Source: an uncultured Gammaproteobacteria bacterium (GTDB lineage Bacteria; Pseudomonadota; Gammaproteobacteria; Pseudomonadales; Azotimanducaceae_A). From it: a DNA stretch of 35,121 bases. The notes beneath the pieces were generated by a model, which did not search any database, was not told the DNA's origin, and was given only the letters and a program-made list of their open reading frames with translations. The stretch is from the NCBI GenBank assembly GCA_913049565.1, contig CAJWZG010000004.1, positions 1 to 35,121 of the forward strand. The letters run 5' to 3'. Below are positions 16,310 to 27,908 of the stretch, piece after piece. Numbering within the stretch: the first letter of the stretch is position 1; the number at the start of each line of letters is the position of its first letter. Position numbers and translations under genes: made by a program.

Positions 16310-17693
16310 AGATGATCCGCTCAACCGGCGCACTGTTATCCATAAATCCATTCATCTCTCTGAGGTCAGCCTGAGCAAGCAGCCCCGTTTGCTGCTTCAA
16401 ACGCAGGAGATTAAGCAAATAGGTGTAACGTGAATCGGCGTAAGTAAATTGGGAATCAAAAAGTCGCTGTTGCGCTTGCAGCACATCGACAATGTTTCGG
16501 GTGCCCACTTCATAACCCGTCTGGGTTGCTTCAAGTGCTGATTGGGCCGATCGAATTGCCTGCAGGCGAGCCTTAACTCTCACCACATCGGTGGTAACGG
16601 ACTTATAAAGGCTTCGCGTATTGCGTACCACCGTGCGACGTTGATTCAGCAATTGCTCGCGGGCTTGTTCGGCTCTCGCTCGACCTTCGCGCATTCGCGA
16701 GGTCGTGCGCCCTCCCTGAAAAATGGGCAGGGTGACCTGCAGTCCGTAGATAGTGGTCTCTGTTTCTGCTGGGCTGAACTGCTGAGTCAGCGGGTTACCA
16801 TTGTGGTTATTTGTCCGCGTGACAGTGGCGTCTACGGTAGGCGCATAGTCCGATAAACGAGACCTAGAGTCATTCTTTGCGGCGTTGAGCTGTTCTACGG
16901 CGGCGCGAACCCCAAGATTGGAGCGCAGTGCAGCTTCAACCCATGATTCTTCGTCCATGGGATCCGGGTTGACAATAGGCAACTGCTCAGAAAGGGTTGC
17001 CAAACTATCGTAATCACGACCGGTTAAGGTACGAAGGGTTTCAAAACTGATGTAGTGGTCTGTCTCGGATTGTATCTGACGGACCAGTGCAGCATCGAAG
17101 GCTGCCTGAGATTCCAGCACATCGGTAATGGCGACAAGGCCTACATCGAAACGTTGCTGCACCTGTTCTAACTGTCGCTTAACGGCGGTCACTTCAGCAT
17201 TAGTGGTGTCTAGGCGGTCTCGGGTGCGCAAAATGTTCAAATAGGCCTCGGCAACACGCACAATTAAGTCCTGTTCTTGGGACGCCAGAGCAAATGATGA
17301 AGATTTCACAAACGCTTTGGCACTGTTGTAGCCAAACCAACTGGACAGATTGAGAACCGGTTGACGCAGCTGAGCATTCCAACCGTTATCGTTGTAGCCT
17401 TTTTCCAGTACTCTGCTCTGAGGTGTGTTGACACCCGGTGTGGTCGTTTCGGTTTTGGTGGTATTTGCGCTGGCGATGACGGTGGGCAGCAATGCAGAGC
17501 GGGCCTGGGGCAGCCGCTCTTTATCGGCTTGAAAGGAAGCGCGAGCAGCACCTATCACAGCATCGTTATCCTTTGCAGCCACGAAAACATCGATCAGGTC
17601 GTCAGCAATCGCCGGCAAACAGACTGTTCCGGCGACAACTGCCGTAAGCCAAAAACGCATTGCAAAAAAGAGACGCGAGTTACGCATTTTCAT
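16287..17693 (-). CDS. tolC: outer membrane efflux protein TolC
   Basis: TolC is the trimeric outer membrane channel for multidrug efflux pumps and type I secretion. The 468-residue protein has a signal peptide with a likely cut after AIA (residue 30). Two repeats of the outer membrane efflux protein family follow, with long coiled helices such as VAEAYLNILRTRDRLDTTNA and a matching second-half helix. RFDVGLVAITDVLESQAAFD and TGYEVGTRNIVDVLQAQQRL are the paired repeat motifs seen in true TolC. It is transcribed leftward from a 237-base region shared with the DUF1249 gene, and its end overlaps waaA by 23 bases tail to tail. No partner pump gene lies here. Its position next to the DUF1249, cpdA and parE genes is conserved in gammaproteobacteria. 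Confidence 0.94.
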   Translation of the reverse strand: MKMRNSRLFFAMRFWLTAVVAGTVCLPAIADDLIDVFVAAKDNDAVIGAARASFQADKERLPQARSALLPTVIASANTTKTETTTPGVNTPQSRVLEKGYNDNGWNAQLRQPVLNLSSWFGYNSAKAFVKSSSFALASQEQDLIVRVAEAYLNILRTRDRLDTTNAEVTAVKRQLEQVQQRFDVGLVAITDVLESQAAFDAALVRQIQSETDHYISFETLRTLTGRDYDSLATLSEQLPIVNPDPMDEESWVEAALRSNLGVRAAVEQLNAAKNDSRSRLSDYAPTVDATVTRTNNHNGNPLTQQFSPAETETTIYGLQVTLPIFQGGRTTSRMREGRARAEQAREQLLNQRRTVVRNTRSLYKSVTTDVVRVKARLQAIRSAQSALEATQTGYEVGTRNIVDVLQAQQRLFDSQFTYADSRYTYLLNLLRLKQQTGLLAQADLREMNGFMDNSAPVERIISMRESQR

Positions 17694-17930
17694 TCCTACG
17701 AGTCCCGTTATCGTTGAGACAACTGGGGCAATAAATTTCAGAGCGGGAGTATGCCTCTAATGATGGTGCAAGTAACGTGAACTGGTTTTGATTTCAGATC
17801 AGGTGCTCGTGTAAACAAGAGCAAAAAAGCAGACGCGCAAAGGTGGTAAAAATCTAATCGTAGATAGCACCGCGTTGCCACCCTAGGTATATTGTCGCGG
17901 CGTAGGAAGACTTCGAGAAAGAGACAAGCT
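17694..17930. promoter_or_regulatory. divergent intergenic region, tolC / DUF1249 gene
   Basis: This stretch must hold promoters for tolC (leftward) and the DUF1249-cpdA genes (rightward). An imperfect hairpin is visible around 17810-17830 (TGCTC and GAGCA flanking GTGTAAACAA), next to a run of six A. I see no convincing -35/-10 pair or known operator. In E. coli relatives nudF occupies this place; no trace of it is seen here. Confidence 0.35.
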
Positions 17931-18497
17931 TTGTCAGACAAGCGCCCGGAAACAGATACCGATATATTGAGTCGCTCAACCCAGCTGAGCTACGACTTCG
18001 CGACGGGTGCGCGACAACGCGGTCGGCGCTACCACCATGACCTTGTCGGCCATATGGCTGAATGCGACATGAATTTTCAACGCTTGATGCAATTGTTTCC
18101 CACGCTTCGAAAAGAAGAGTTCAAGTGTGTCATGTTGCTGCCGGGCGAGGCGGGCACTCGGGTCGAACTCACTGTCTTAAAACGCGGACCATACACTACG
18201 CTGTTACAGCTTACTCAGGTTCCCAAGCAGGACTGGGGTAGCAGCCCGAACATGAAAATTCAGCTTTATCACGATACTAAAAGCGCTGAGGTGGTGGCAT
18301 ATCAGCACCAATCGCGTTTTCACGGTGCCTACGAATACCCGAACAAGCGCATGCGCGCTCGAGACGAAAAAGAGCAACTGAATCGTTTTTTGGGCGAGTA
18401 TCTTGCGCTCTGCCTAGCGGTAGGTATGAGCACCGATTCACTCCCAGTCTTTGATACCAATGCATCCTCGCACCGTAACTTGGATGGCGAGGCATAG
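17931..18497 (+). CDS. yqiB: DUF1249 family protein (YqiB)
   Basis: I start at the TTG at 17931, which has a weak GAGA site 6 bases upstream; another TTG at 17892 in the same frame has none. This gives 188 residues. The DUF1249 domain begins around YHHDLVGHMAECDMNFQRLM and includes MKIQLYHDTKSAEVVAYQ and YPNKRMRARDEKEQLNRFLG. These match E. coli YqiB (VRLYHDAMVAEV, YPNKKLHQRDEKHQINQFL). About 40 residues before the domain, rich in polar and basic residues, are absent from the E. coli protein. The biochemical function is unknown. It precedes cpdA by six bases, as in E. coli and Pseudomonas, and the two are surely cotranscribed. Confidence 0.85.
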   Translation: MSDKRPETDTDILSRSTQLSYDFATGARQRGRRYHHDLVGHMAECDMNFQRLMQLFPTLRKEEFKCVMLLPGEAGTRVELTVLKRGPYTTLLQLTQVPKQDWGSSPNMKIQLYHDTKSAEVVAYQHQSRFHGAYEYPNKRMRARDEKEQLNRFLGEYLALCLAVGMSTDSLPVFDTNASSHRNLDGEA

Positions 18498-18503
18498 TTC
18501 GAC

Positions 18504-19244
18504 TTGGCGCAACAAACGCTGTTACACATTACCGACTGTCATCTGGTACCCCATGGCGAACTGCTGCTAGAGACGGACACAAACGCAACTCTGCAACTTG
18601 TATTGCAACAGGCCATCAGTGAAAAGGCACCTGATGCGATAGTAGCTACTGGCGATTTAGTCCATTCGGGCGGCCTCGAGGTTTATCGGCAATTCCTCGC
18701 TATGGTTAGGTCTGTCAGTCGAAAGCCGTTGCTCTGCCTGCCGGGTAACCACGATTTCGCTGAGCAAATGATTCACGCGGGTTTGCCTGACAAGCCAATA
18801 TCCCTTGGGTCATGGAGTATTGTCGGCCTCGACTCTCACCAAGACGATGTGCCCAAAGCCCACGTGGATGCAGCGAAGTTAGAGTCGCTGATGACACAAT
18901 GGTCTGCCCGCAACGAGCGCTTCGCCATGCTAGCGACCCATCATCCGCTGTTGCCAATCGGTTCTCCTTGGCTTGATAAAGATCGCGTGGAGCAACCGGG
19001 TGATCTCTTGGATGCGCTGATCAACTCTTCGGGGCCGATTTTTTCAGGGGCATTGTTCGGTCACGCCCATCAAGAGATACAGGGGCACTATCGGCATCAC
19101 CCGCTACTAGGTACGCCGTCGACCGCGTTTCAGTTTTTGCCTCGCACCCGACAATTTTCAACAGATGTACGCCCGCCCGGTTATCGCTGGGTTACTCTGG
19201 GCGACAATGGTGAAGTCGATACTCAGGTTCGTTGGTTACACTGA
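18504..19244 (+). CDS. cpdA: 3',5'-cyclic AMP phosphodiesterase CpdA
   Basis: CpdA hydrolyses cAMP to AMP and so limits CRP signalling. The 246-residue protein starts at a TTG, six bases after the upstream stop. All metallophosphoesterase metal motifs are seen: ITDCHL (Asp11, His13), ATGDLVHSGG, GNHDF, LATHHPLLP, and FGHAHQEIQG. The C-terminal TPSTAFQFLPR is also shared with class III cAMP phosphodiesterases. Its position between a DUF1249 gene and parE supports CpdA over other phosphoesterases. yqiA, which lies between cpdA and parE in E. coli, is missing here: only 36 bases separate cpdA from parE. Confidence 0.9.
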   Translation: MAQQTLLHITDCHLVPHGELLLETDTNATLQLVLQQAISEKAPDAIVATGDLVHSGGLEVYRQFLAMVRSVSRKPLLCLPGNHDFAEQMIHAGLPDKPISLGSWSIVGLDSHQDDVPKAHVDAAKLESLMTQWSARNERFAMLATHHPLLPIGSPWLDKDRVEQPGDLLDALINSSGPIFSGALFGHAHQEIQGHYRHHPLLGTPSTAFQFLPRTRQFSTDVRPPGYRWVTLGDNGEVDTQVRWLH

Positions 19245-21176
<1,932 letters not shown>

Positions 21177-21254
21177 ACATACAACGGGCTGAAAGTTGTC
21201 AAAAGCATTACCAGAATCGAGAAATGATCCAAGAACGAAATAGGCAAATACCCG

Positions 21255-23525
21255 ATGGATGACGAAATCCAATCAACTCCCTTAGGCGATGATTCCCGCG
21301 AGTCGATGTCGCTGGCCACCTATACGGAACGGGCGTACTTGGATTACTCCATGTACGTCATCAATGACCGTGCTTTGCCGCATATCGCCGATGGTTTGAA
21401 ACCCGTGCAGCGGCGGATTATCTACGCGATGAGTGAACTGGGCTTGAATAGTCAGGCCAAGTACGCAAAGTCTGCCCGAACCGTGGGTGATGTGCTGGGT
21501 AAGTTTCATCCTCATGGTGACAGCGCTTGTTACGAAGCCATGGTCTTGATGGCCCAGCCCTTTTCCTTTCGCTATCCCATGGTTGATGGACAGGGTAACT
21601 GGGGCGCGCCAGATGATCCGAAGTCTTTCGCTGCTATGCGTTACACCGAGGCGCGGCTGTCGCGCTATGCCGATCTGCTGCTGAGTGAGGCTCGACAGGG
21701 AACCGTCGATTACAGCCCAAACTTCGATGGAAGCGTTAAAGAGCCCAAGTTGCTGCCAGCCCAAGCACCCTTCGTACTACTCAATGGCAGTACAGGTATT
21801 GCTGTGGGTATGGCGACAGACATCCCGCCGCATAACTTGAATGAAGTTATTAGCGCCTGTGTGCATCTGTTGGAGAGCCCCAAGGCATCTGTTGCGGACT
21901 TGATGACCCACATCAAGGGGCCTGATTATCCTACTGAAGCACAGGTCATCACGCCAACGGCGGACATCCAGGCGCTCTATGAAAGCGGTCGGGGCAGCAT
22001 AAAAGCGCGAGGAGTCTTTCATCGAGAAGGGGCCGAAGTAGTGATCACTGCGCTCCCTCATCAAGTTTCTCCGGCCAAGGTGCTAGAGCAAGTAGCACAG
22101 CAGATGAACGCTAAAAAGCTGCCAATGCTGGTCGATTTGCGTGACGAATCCGACCATGAAAACCCAACACGTCTCGTCTTTGTGCCGCGATCAAACCGAA
22201 TTGACTACGATCGCTTGATGAGTCATCTGTTTGCCACTACAGATTTAGAGCGAAGTTATAGGGTTAATCTAAATATTATCGGGTTAGATCAGCGCCCAGA
22301 AGTGAAGGGCTTAGTGGGCATTTTGAAAGAATGGCTACGCTACCGGCTAGATGTAGTCACCCGTCGGCTGAACTTCCGATTAGATAAAATAAACGATCGA
22401 CTGCATATTCTTGACGGCCTGCTTGTCGCTTATCTGAATCTCGATGAAGTCATTCGCATCATTCGCGAGGAAGATGAGCCGCGTCAGGCGTTAATGAAGC
22501 GCTTTGGATTGAGCGATACACAGGCTAATGCGATTTTAGATTTGCGTCTGCGAAATCTTGCGAAGCTCGAAGAAATGAAGCTGCGCGGCGAAAAAGACGA
22601 ACTCGAAACAGAAAAATCTGACTTAGAGAAAACGTTAGGCTCTAAAGCGCGGATGCAAACGTTGATTAAGAAAGAGCTGCTCGCAGTAGCCGAAGAGTAT
22701 GGTGATGATCGGCGGTCACCTCTGATCGAAGTTGAAGAAGCGCAAGCGTTCAGCGATGAAGACCTGCTAACCAACGACCCAATCACGGTAGTGCTCTCTG
22801 AAAAAGGGTGGGTTCGGGCAGCTAAAGGCCACGATGTTAAACCCGATGAGTTGAATTATCGCACTGGTGATGAGTTCGCCCAGGCCGCGAAAGGGCGAAG
22901 CAATGATGTGCTGGTGTTCCTTGATTCGGATGGCCGTAGCTACAACGCTCTGGCGCATACGTTACCCTCGGCCCGGGGGCAAGGTGAACCACTGTCAGGC
23001 CGCTTCAAGACCAAAAACGATGCACGCTTTGTCGGGGTCGCTATTGGCAACAGCGACAGCAAGGTATTGCTTGCATCGAATGCAGGCTATGGTTTTGTCG
23101 GCAGCCTTAATGAAATGGTCACGAAGAACAAAGCAGGTAAAGCCTGCTTGAGCGTGCCGTCGGGCGGAACCGCATTGCCTCCGGTGCTGCTCGAACCGGG
23201 CTTACACGAAACCGAGGGGGTGAATGTTGCTGCGGTGACCAACCAAGGCCGATTGCTGGTATTTGCACTGAAAGACCTGCCGGAACTGGCTAAAGGCAAA
23301 GGCAACAAACTACTCAATGTGCCTTCCGCTGCTTTTAAGTCTGGCGAAGAGGAACTGATTGGCGCGGTAGTGGTTGGTGAAAAAGATGAGTTGCTGGTAC
23401 ACGCCGGTCAACGGCATCTACGGATGAAGGCCAAAGATCTAAAAAGTTACGAAGGTGAGAGAGCCCGTCGTGGCCGTCGCCTGCCTAGAGGCTTTCAAAA
23501 GGTAGATCGTTTGTCGGTTGAGTAA
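21255..23525 (+). CDS. parC: DNA topoisomerase IV subunit A ParC
   Basis: ParC is the DNA-cutting subunit of topoisomerase IV. The 756-residue protein has the catalytic tyrosine at Tyr130 in MRYTEARLS (Tyr120 in E. coli). The quinolone-resistance region [18 protein letters not shown] has Ser90 and Glu94, equivalent to E. coli Ser80 and Glu84, so it carries the susceptible residues. The coiled-coil dimerisation region is around 400-480 (charged, with [20 protein letters not shown]). A C-terminal beta-pinwheel-like domain follows (repeats such as [17 protein letters not shown]). A GC-rich hairpin lies directly after the stop codon, between this gene and the convergent VOC gene. Confidence 0.98.
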   Translation: MDDEIQSTPLGDDSRESMSLATYTERAYLDYSMYVINDRALPHIADGLKPVQRRIIYAMSELGLNSQAKYAKSARTVGDVLGKFHPHGDSACYEAMVLMAQPFSFRYPMVDGQGNWGAPDDPKSFAAMRYTEARLSRYADLLLSEARQGTVDYSPNFDGSVKEPKLLPAQAPFVLLNGSTGIAVGMATDIPPHNLNEVISACVHLLESPKASVADLMTHIKGPDYPTEAQVITPTADIQALYESGRGSIKARGVFHREGAEVVITALPHQVSPAKVLEQVAQQMNAKKLPMLVDLRDESDHENPTRLVFVPRSNRIDYDRLMSHLFATTDLERSYRVNLNIIGLDQRPEVKGLVGILKEWLRYRLDVVTRRLNFRLDKINDRLHILDGLLVAYLNLDEVIRIIREEDEPRQALMKRFGLSDTQANAILDLRLRNLAKLEEMKLRGEKDELETEKSDLEKTLGSKARMQTLIKKELLAVAEEYGDDRRSPLIEVEEAQAFSDEDLLTNDPITVVLSEKGWVRAAKGHDVKPDELNYRTGDEFAQAAKGRSNDVLVFLDSDGRSYNALAHTLPSARGQGEPLSGRFKTKNDARFVGVAIGNSDSKVLLASNAGYGFVGSLNEMVTKNKAGKACLSVPSGGTALPPVLLEPGLHETEGVNVAAVTNQGRLLVFALKDLPELAKGKGNKLLNVPSAAFKSGEEELIGAVVVGEKDELLVHAGQRHLRMKAKDLKSYEGERARRGRRLPRGFQKVDRLSVE

Positions 23526-23526
23526 G

Positions 23527-23544
23527 GGCGCCAGTATTGGCGCC
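23527..23544. terminator. hairpin between parC and the VOC gene, possible bidirectional terminator
   Basis: GGCGCCA (23527-23533) and TGGCGCC (23538-23544) form a perfect 7-bp stem around a GTAT loop, two bases after the parC stop. Neither side has a T-run, so this is not a classical intrinsic terminator; it may protect mRNA ends or act with Rho. Confidence 0.5.
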
Positions 23545-23562
23545 GCTGCTCGTGGCTGTAGG

Positions 23563-23955
23563 TCAGGCCGGACGATGAATGCCGCAGATTTTATGGCCAT
23601 CTGGGTCTAAGAAGTAACACAAGTACATCAGCCCCATGTTGCCTTCCCGTGGCCCAGGCGGATCTTCTGATGTGGTACCGCCATTGGCAATTGCGACATC
23701 GTGAAGTTCCTGCAATTGCTCTGGCGAGCTGCAGACAAATCCGATGGTGGAGCCGTTGGCGACGTTAGCTGGCTGGCCATTGATAGGCTCAGAAACGCTG
23801 AACGTTGAACCGTCGTGCATGTAGAACAAGCGCGTCTGGCCGGTGTCGTTAACATGCTCCATAGCAGGTGCTGCCCCCAGCACACCCAGTACTGCGTCGT
23901 AAAAGCTCTTTGTTTTTTGAATATCGTTCGCGCCGATCATGACGTGATTGATCAT
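23563..23955 (-). CDS. VOC superfamily protein (glyoxalase/bleomycin-resistance fold)
   Basis: I start at the ATG at 23955 because AGGAG lies 8 bases upstream. The in-frame GTG at 23964 would leave no space after that site. The 130-residue protein has the VOC pattern: INHVMIGANDIQKTKSFYDA at the N-terminus, with the metal-ligand His in the first strand, then TGQTRLFYMHDG and a C-terminal YFLDPDGHKICGIH. Two beta-alpha-beta-beta-beta repeats fit the length. Family members are metal-dependent lyases, isomerases, dioxygenases or resistance proteins, and the substrate cannot be inferred. It converges on parC and is transcribed alone; the Smp-like gene upstream ends 66 bases away. Confidence 0.85.
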   Translation of the reverse strand: MINHVMIGANDIQKTKSFYDAVLGVLGAAPAMEHVNDTGQTRLFYMHDGSTFSVSEPINGQPANVANGSTIGFVCSSPEQLQELHDVAIANGGTTSEDPPGPREGNMGLMYLCYFLDPDGHKICGIHRPA

Positions 23956-24020
23956 CTGTTCCACTCCTCTTTATTGGATAACCGCGGAGCAGGTTAGTCG
24001 CTTGCGCGGATCAACGCCAG

Positions 24021-25151
24021 TTAGGTTGCGACGTTGAACCCAAGTATTACCTGAGCTTGCCCAGTGATCAGCATTTTTTCCCGTTCGGGTACTTGGTCGA
24101 CGCTGTAAAATCGATTCGCGGGTGCAATATCTTCAAGAATAGGGTGGGTGAAGTCTGCTGCCCACTCACGCTGCTCCTCGGTCAGTTCTCCATAGACCTC
24201 TGCTGTCATCAGCGCAGTTTCGGGTTTAGCAAGTGATGCAAGGGTGAGGTTTGTATCAACATTCGTCAGGTCTTCGACGGTTGCTAAGGCAATGCCTAAA
24301 GCCTCGGCAGGGTCGCTAGGGCTATTGATAAGCGATAGCAGGCAGCGAAATTCACCGGGTGTTTCGTACTCCAGCAGCAATCGCTGCATCAACAGCGATG
24401 CGTACACCGCTTTTAACCCACTGGCCTCAACTTTGCTGATCAGTAGTGCTAATCCACGTTCGCGAATGCTGATGGCTAAGCCCGGGTACAGGGCGCAGAC
24501 CTCGCTGGCCATTGCCGAGGCGTCCTCTATGGCCTGTCTTTGTTGTCGCTCGCTGAGACTGCGTTGATTGTGCAGTTTCACCGTAAGCAAGTAGGTGGGT
24601 TGTTCCTGTGACTGCTCGGTGGGCACTGAAACAATCGGTAGTGACCGATTACCTTGTGTACTGAATTGGATAATCATCACAGTGGCCGGAGGCGTTAGCA
24701 AAAGGGTGAGCAATGAAAAAAGCCACAGTGTCCAGGGCATGGGCGGAGCGAAGGCGTTAGAGTTTAGCGTGACCCGGACTGTGCCACTAAAAGTATCCTC
24801 CACAGTGGCCTGAGCGACGTAGCTTTTGTCTGAGGGTTGTATGCCGCTCATTGCCATCATCTCGTCAGACGAATCAAAAAAAGCGACACCGGCAATCTCA
24901 TCAAGCGCGGTAAGGCGGGTGGCTATGATTGTTAGCGTGATTTGCTCGCTTTCCAGCAGCGCGGCTGCCGTAGTGTCGGCAAGAGTGATGGCGAAGGCGC
25001 TACCATAACGATCCATCTCTTGTCGGCCATCAGGACGCTCAAACCAAATCACAAACAGGCACGCTGCGCAGAGGGTTGTAGCGATAGCTGCAGCTGGCAG
25101 GGTAACCCTGCTAGCACGAAACTTTGTACGAAAACGTTTTAACGGGCTCAT
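24021..25151 (-). CDS. Smp/YtjB-like membrane protein
   Basis: The ATG at 25151 is preferred, with GGAA 11 bases upstream; a TTG at 25175 adds eight residues. The 376-residue protein has a membrane segment near the N-terminus (AAAIATTLCAACLFVIWF) and a second at about 145-165 (WTLWLFSLLTLLLTPPATVM), with about 100 periplasmic residues between. The cytoplasmic C-terminal half is about 200 residues, mostly helical, without a motif I recognise. A two-segment protein divergent from serB is exactly the place of Smp/YtjB (AhpA-like) in E. coli and of its counterpart in Pseudomonas, which supports the call more than the sequence does. The cytoplasmic half is longer than in E. coli YtjB. Function unknown. 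Confidence 0.6.
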   Translation of the reverse strand: MSPLKRFRTKFRASRVTLPAAAIATTLCAACLFVIWFERPDGRQEMDRYGSAFAITLADTTAAALLESEQITLTIIATRLTALDEIAGVAFFDSSDEMMAMSGIQPSDKSYVAQATVEDTFSGTVRVTLNSNAFAPPMPWTLWLFSLLTLLLTPPATVMIIQFSTQGNRSLPIVSVPTEQSQEQPTYLLTVKLHNQRSLSERQQRQAIEDASAMASEVCALYPGLAISIRERGLALLISKVEASGLKAVYASLLMQRLLLEYETPGEFRCLLSLINSPSDPAEALGIALATVEDLTNVDTNLTLASLAKPETALMTAEVYGELTEEQREWAADFTHPILEDIAPANRFYSVDQVPEREKMLITGQAQVILGFNVAT

Positions 25152-25256
25152 CGAAATCGAAGTTCCATAGCCCAAAAGATTAACGAAGCGTAGGGTCTGA
25201 GTTGCTCGATCTGGTGAGAGGCGGCGGGGTTGAACAAGAAGACCTCGGTTATTTTT

Positions 25257-25284
25257 TTGAAACAGTTCGACAGTAAAGTATCAC
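25257..25284 (+). promoter_or_regulatory. candidate promoter for serB
   Basis: TTGAAA at 25257-25262 (five of six matches to the -35 consensus) is followed after 16 bases by TATCAC at 25279-25284 (four of six). Both lie about 80-110 bases before the serB start, in the 213-base divergent region shared with the Smp-like gene. A T-run precedes the -35. This is a pattern match only. Confidence 0.35.
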
Positions 25285-25311
25285 AAAGCATTGGATCCGA
25301 TCCTTCTCGCC

Positions 25312-25347
25312 GCGGCTAGAGGCCGTTAAACTCAAGCCTTGAGCCGC
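25312..25347 (+). promoter_or_regulatory. structured serB leader with nested inverted repeats
   Basis: CTCAAG-C-CTTGAG at 25331-25343 is a perfect palindrome around one base. GCGGCT at 25312-25317 pairs with AGCCGC at 25342-25347, which overlaps the right arm. The two pairings therefore compete at their shared edge. They lie just before the AAGG ribosome site (25353-25356) of serB, so they could be an operator or affect translation. No known riboswitch class is recognised. Confidence 0.4.
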
Positions 25348-25364
25348 AACGCAAGGTTAGTCCG

Positions 25365-26591
25365 TTGGCTGAACAAATCATGTTGGTGAGTATCTCCGGC
25401 CAGGATAAACCCGGGCTGATGTCTGCGCTGATGAGCCTCTGCGTCGAGTTCAGTGCGCAGATCCTAGATATGGGCCAAGCGGTTATTCACGACGAATTGG
25501 CGCTGGGGTTGCTGCTCTCGTCCTCAGATATCGATGCCCTACGCACGGCTATTGAAGCTCGCTGTGGCGAGGAGGGTTCTGCTCTGCGGATGCAAACGGT
25601 CGACCCTGACGATTATGGCGCTTGGGCAAAAACTATTTTTACCAGCCCATTAATATTGACGTTGCTGACCAGTGGATCTGCGGCACAACCTCTGCACGCT
25701 GTGAGCGAATTGACTCATGCATGGCAAATGAATATCGACACTGTGCGAAGACTGACTAAGCCTAAGACGCTTGTCGGTGGAGACAATATTAGCGATCGAT
25801 TTGGTGTAGAGATGCGCCTGAGTGGAGATCTGGCAAACAGCAATGAGTTTCAAGCTGAGCTTCTCAAACTTGCTGACCACAGTGGTTTTGATGTCAGCCT
25901 GCAACGAGATTCGGTGTTTCGACGAAATCGCCGGTTGGTCGCATTCGACATGGACTCTACGTTGATTGCTGAAGAGGTAATGGATGAATTGGCTAAACGT
26001 CATGGCGTAGGCCGTGAGGTAGTCGCTATCACTGATGCTGCCATGGCGGGTGAGCTGGATTTTCAGGAGAGCTTTCGACGCCGAGCTGCACTGCTTGCAG
26101 GCATGCCGGTTGAAACACTGCACGAAGTTGCCCAGTCGGTGGCTCTTAACACGGGGGCTCACCGCCTTATCAAAGCCCTCAAACACTTCGGCTACACGAT
26201 TGCGGTGTTTTCCGGCGGCTTTCAGTACGTTGGTGAATATTTACAGCAACAGCTGGAGATCGATTACGTTTATGCCAACCAGCTAGAAGTAGTTAATGGG
26301 TTGATGACCGGCAAAGTACTCGGCGACATTGTTGACGCTCAGCGTAAGGCAGATCTACTGAGGAAAATTGCCGTCAAAGAAGGTATTTCTCTAGCTCAAA
26401 CCATTGCTGTCGGCGACGGTGCGAATGATCTGCCCATGTTGCAGCAGGCTGGATTGGGGGTGGCCTTTCACGCCAAGACGATCGTACGGGAAAGTGCCAA
26501 GCACTCGATTTCCAATTTTGGCTTGGACGCTATTTTGTATCTGATCGGATTCAGTGACCTAGATATCGAGCAAGCGCTAACCAGTCGCTAA
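25365..26591 (+). CDS. serB: phosphoserine phosphatase SerB
   Basis: SerB hydrolyses O-phosphoserine to serine, the last step of serine synthesis. The TTG start has AAGG 8 bases upstream, and the ATG at 25380 is too far from it. The 408-residue form has an N-terminal ACT-like region (LVSISGQDKPGLMSALMSLC) as in Pseudomonas, longer than the 322-residue E. coli enzyme. The HAD motifs are complete: AFDMDSTLIAEEVMDEL with the nucleophilic Asp, VFSGGFQYV, and VGDGANDLPML. Its last bases overlap the stop codon of the convergent hydrolase gene. The divergent Smp-like neighbour is conserved in gammaproteobacteria. Confidence 0.97.
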   Translation: MAEQIMLVSISGQDKPGLMSALMSLCVEFSAQILDMGQAVIHDELALGLLLSSSDIDALRTAIEARCGEEGSALRMQTVDPDDYGAWAKTIFTSPLILTLLTSGSAAQPLHAVSELTHAWQMNIDTVRRLTKPKTLVGGDNISDRFGVEMRLSGDLANSNEFQAELLKLADHSGFDVSLQRDSVFRRNRRLVAFDMDSTLIAEEVMDELAKRHGVGREVVAITDAAMAGELDFQESFRRRAALLAGMPVETLHEVAQSVALNTGAHRLIKALKHFGYTIAVFSGGFQYVGEYLQQQLEIDYVYANQLEVVNGLMTGKVLGDIVDAQRKADLLRKIAVKEGISLAQTIAVGDGANDLPMLQQAGLGVAFHAKTIVRESAKHSISNFGLDAILYLIGFSDLDIEQALTSR

Positions 26592-27781
26592 AACCATTGC
26601 TGTTGGGATAGAAAGTCTCCAATTACGCCGCTGGCCTGAGCTAAGTGCTCAGCGCCGTTCGAGCCCGCGTAGTAGTGGGTTGCTCCTTTGACGATATGTA
26701 AGCGCTTACGGTCGTGATTGACCGCATCAAACAAACGTGCCGTATGGCTCGGCGTGCAGGCATCGTCCGCCGAGTTTCCAACGACTAGTACAGGAACGGT
26801 AATCTTGCTTCCTGAGGCGATAGCATCGCATCGTGCATCATCGTAGCTCCACTGACTGAGCCAGCTGCGCAATGTGCAAAATCGAGCCAGCCCAACAGGG
26901 CCATCGTTAACGATTTTCGGGTCGCCGAGATAACAGCTGCCGGGTTTGCGGTCGCTTGGCTCTATGTTCGGGTCTAACCATCTTGGATCCGCCATGGTGC
27001 CATGCACGGTGAAAGCAAACTCACTCCAAGGGCTTTCGGATTGGCGAATCTCCTTTAGCTTCCCCCGAACCCAAGCAGTGATTCGTCTGTTGCGCGCTAC
27101 CTGTGCGTGAGCGAAACCTTCGAGAAACTCTGCCGAGTAGCTAGGCTGATTAGGGTTCGCCGGATCATAGAGATTCAACTGTGTGTCGCGCAGATGGGGC
27201 TGTGTCTCATCGGTGATAGACGGGTCAATCCACTCAGTAAAGATGCGGTGTCGGCTCACATGGGCTGCCAGCATCATTACCGAATTCGCCGCCGGCAAGC
27301 GGGCTGGATCTATTGTGTAGCTATCGCCTGCAGCGGTATCCGTAATGCCGTGGCCTGCCTCGGCCAGCGCCTGATACCACATCATTAAAGATCCACCTCC
27401 AGACCAACCGGCCAGCACGATATTGCTGTACCCCAGGCGATCTTTGGCGTCACAAATGGCCTCGCCCAAATCGCAGGCAACCTTCTCCATGATCAGTGCG
27501 TAATCGGCTCCGCGATACCGCGAGTTCGCCCACAATACATGATGCCCTTGTCGCGCGAGTTCGCGCACCATGGGAAGATACATACCACCTCCCACGGGGT
27601 GCATGAACACGATCAGCGTGTCACTGGAGTGGTTGATTGGGCGAATCAGATGGCAGTCCAGCCCAACAATCGCGCCACCGCCGCCATAAACATCGCTGTA
27701 GGTGCTATTTTCTTGAAAACCCACGGCATAAGCGATTCGCTCACAACCTTTCGGCGTACCTGGATTAGTCATGGTTGTCAT
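26588..27781 (-). CDS. alpha/beta hydrolase
   Basis: The 397-residue protein has the alpha/beta hydrolase marks. The nucleophile elbow GWSGGG lies at about residues 124-129. The oxyanion region has FMHPVGGGMYLPM. A late acid sits in VVGNSADDACTPSH, and the catalytic His in KGATHYYAGS near the C-terminus. It has no signal peptide, so it acts in the cytoplasm. A GAGGGGGAG ribosome site precedes the two possible ATG codons (27781 and 27772). Similar proteins lie in actinobacterial and marine gammaproteobacterial catabolic clusters, but the substrate is unknown. It is divergent from the flavin monooxygenase gene with 140 bases between, and converges on serB with a 3-base overlap. The pair looks like an accessory unit inside a conserved block. 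Confidence 0.8.
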   Translation of the reverse strand: MTTMTNPGTPKGCERIAYAVGFQENSTYSDVYGGGGAIVGLDCHLIRPINHSSDTLIVFMHPVGGGMYLPMVRELARQGHHVLWANSRYRGADYALIMEKVACDLGEAICDAKDRLGYSNIVLAGWSGGGSLMMWYQALAEAGHGITDTAAGDSYTIDPARLPAANSVMMLAAHVSRHRIFTEWIDPSITDETQPHLRDTQLNLYDPANPNQPSYSAEFLEGFAHAQVARNRRITAWVRGKLKEIRQSESPWSEFAFTVHGTMADPRWLDPNIEPSDRKPGSCYLGDPKIVNDGPVGLARFCTLRSWLSQWSYDDARCDAIASGSKITVPVLVVGNSADDACTPSHTARLFDAVNHDRKRLHIVKGATHYYAGSNGAEHLAQASGVIGDFLSQQQWF

Positions 27782-27908
27782 TTCTCCCCCTCAAGCTCCC
27801 TAGTCCGCAACATATTGCAGGAGAATGCTGGCTGTAACCACTCAGGTATGCTGTCAGGTAGGGAGTTGAGTATTTGAACGATCAAGCTAATGTTAGTGAA
27901 TAGGGTTT

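Noticed and set aside
27874..27902. TTGAAC with a downstream AT-rich stretch as a promoter of the flavin monooxygenase gene
   Set aside because: No -10 close to consensus at suitable spacing.
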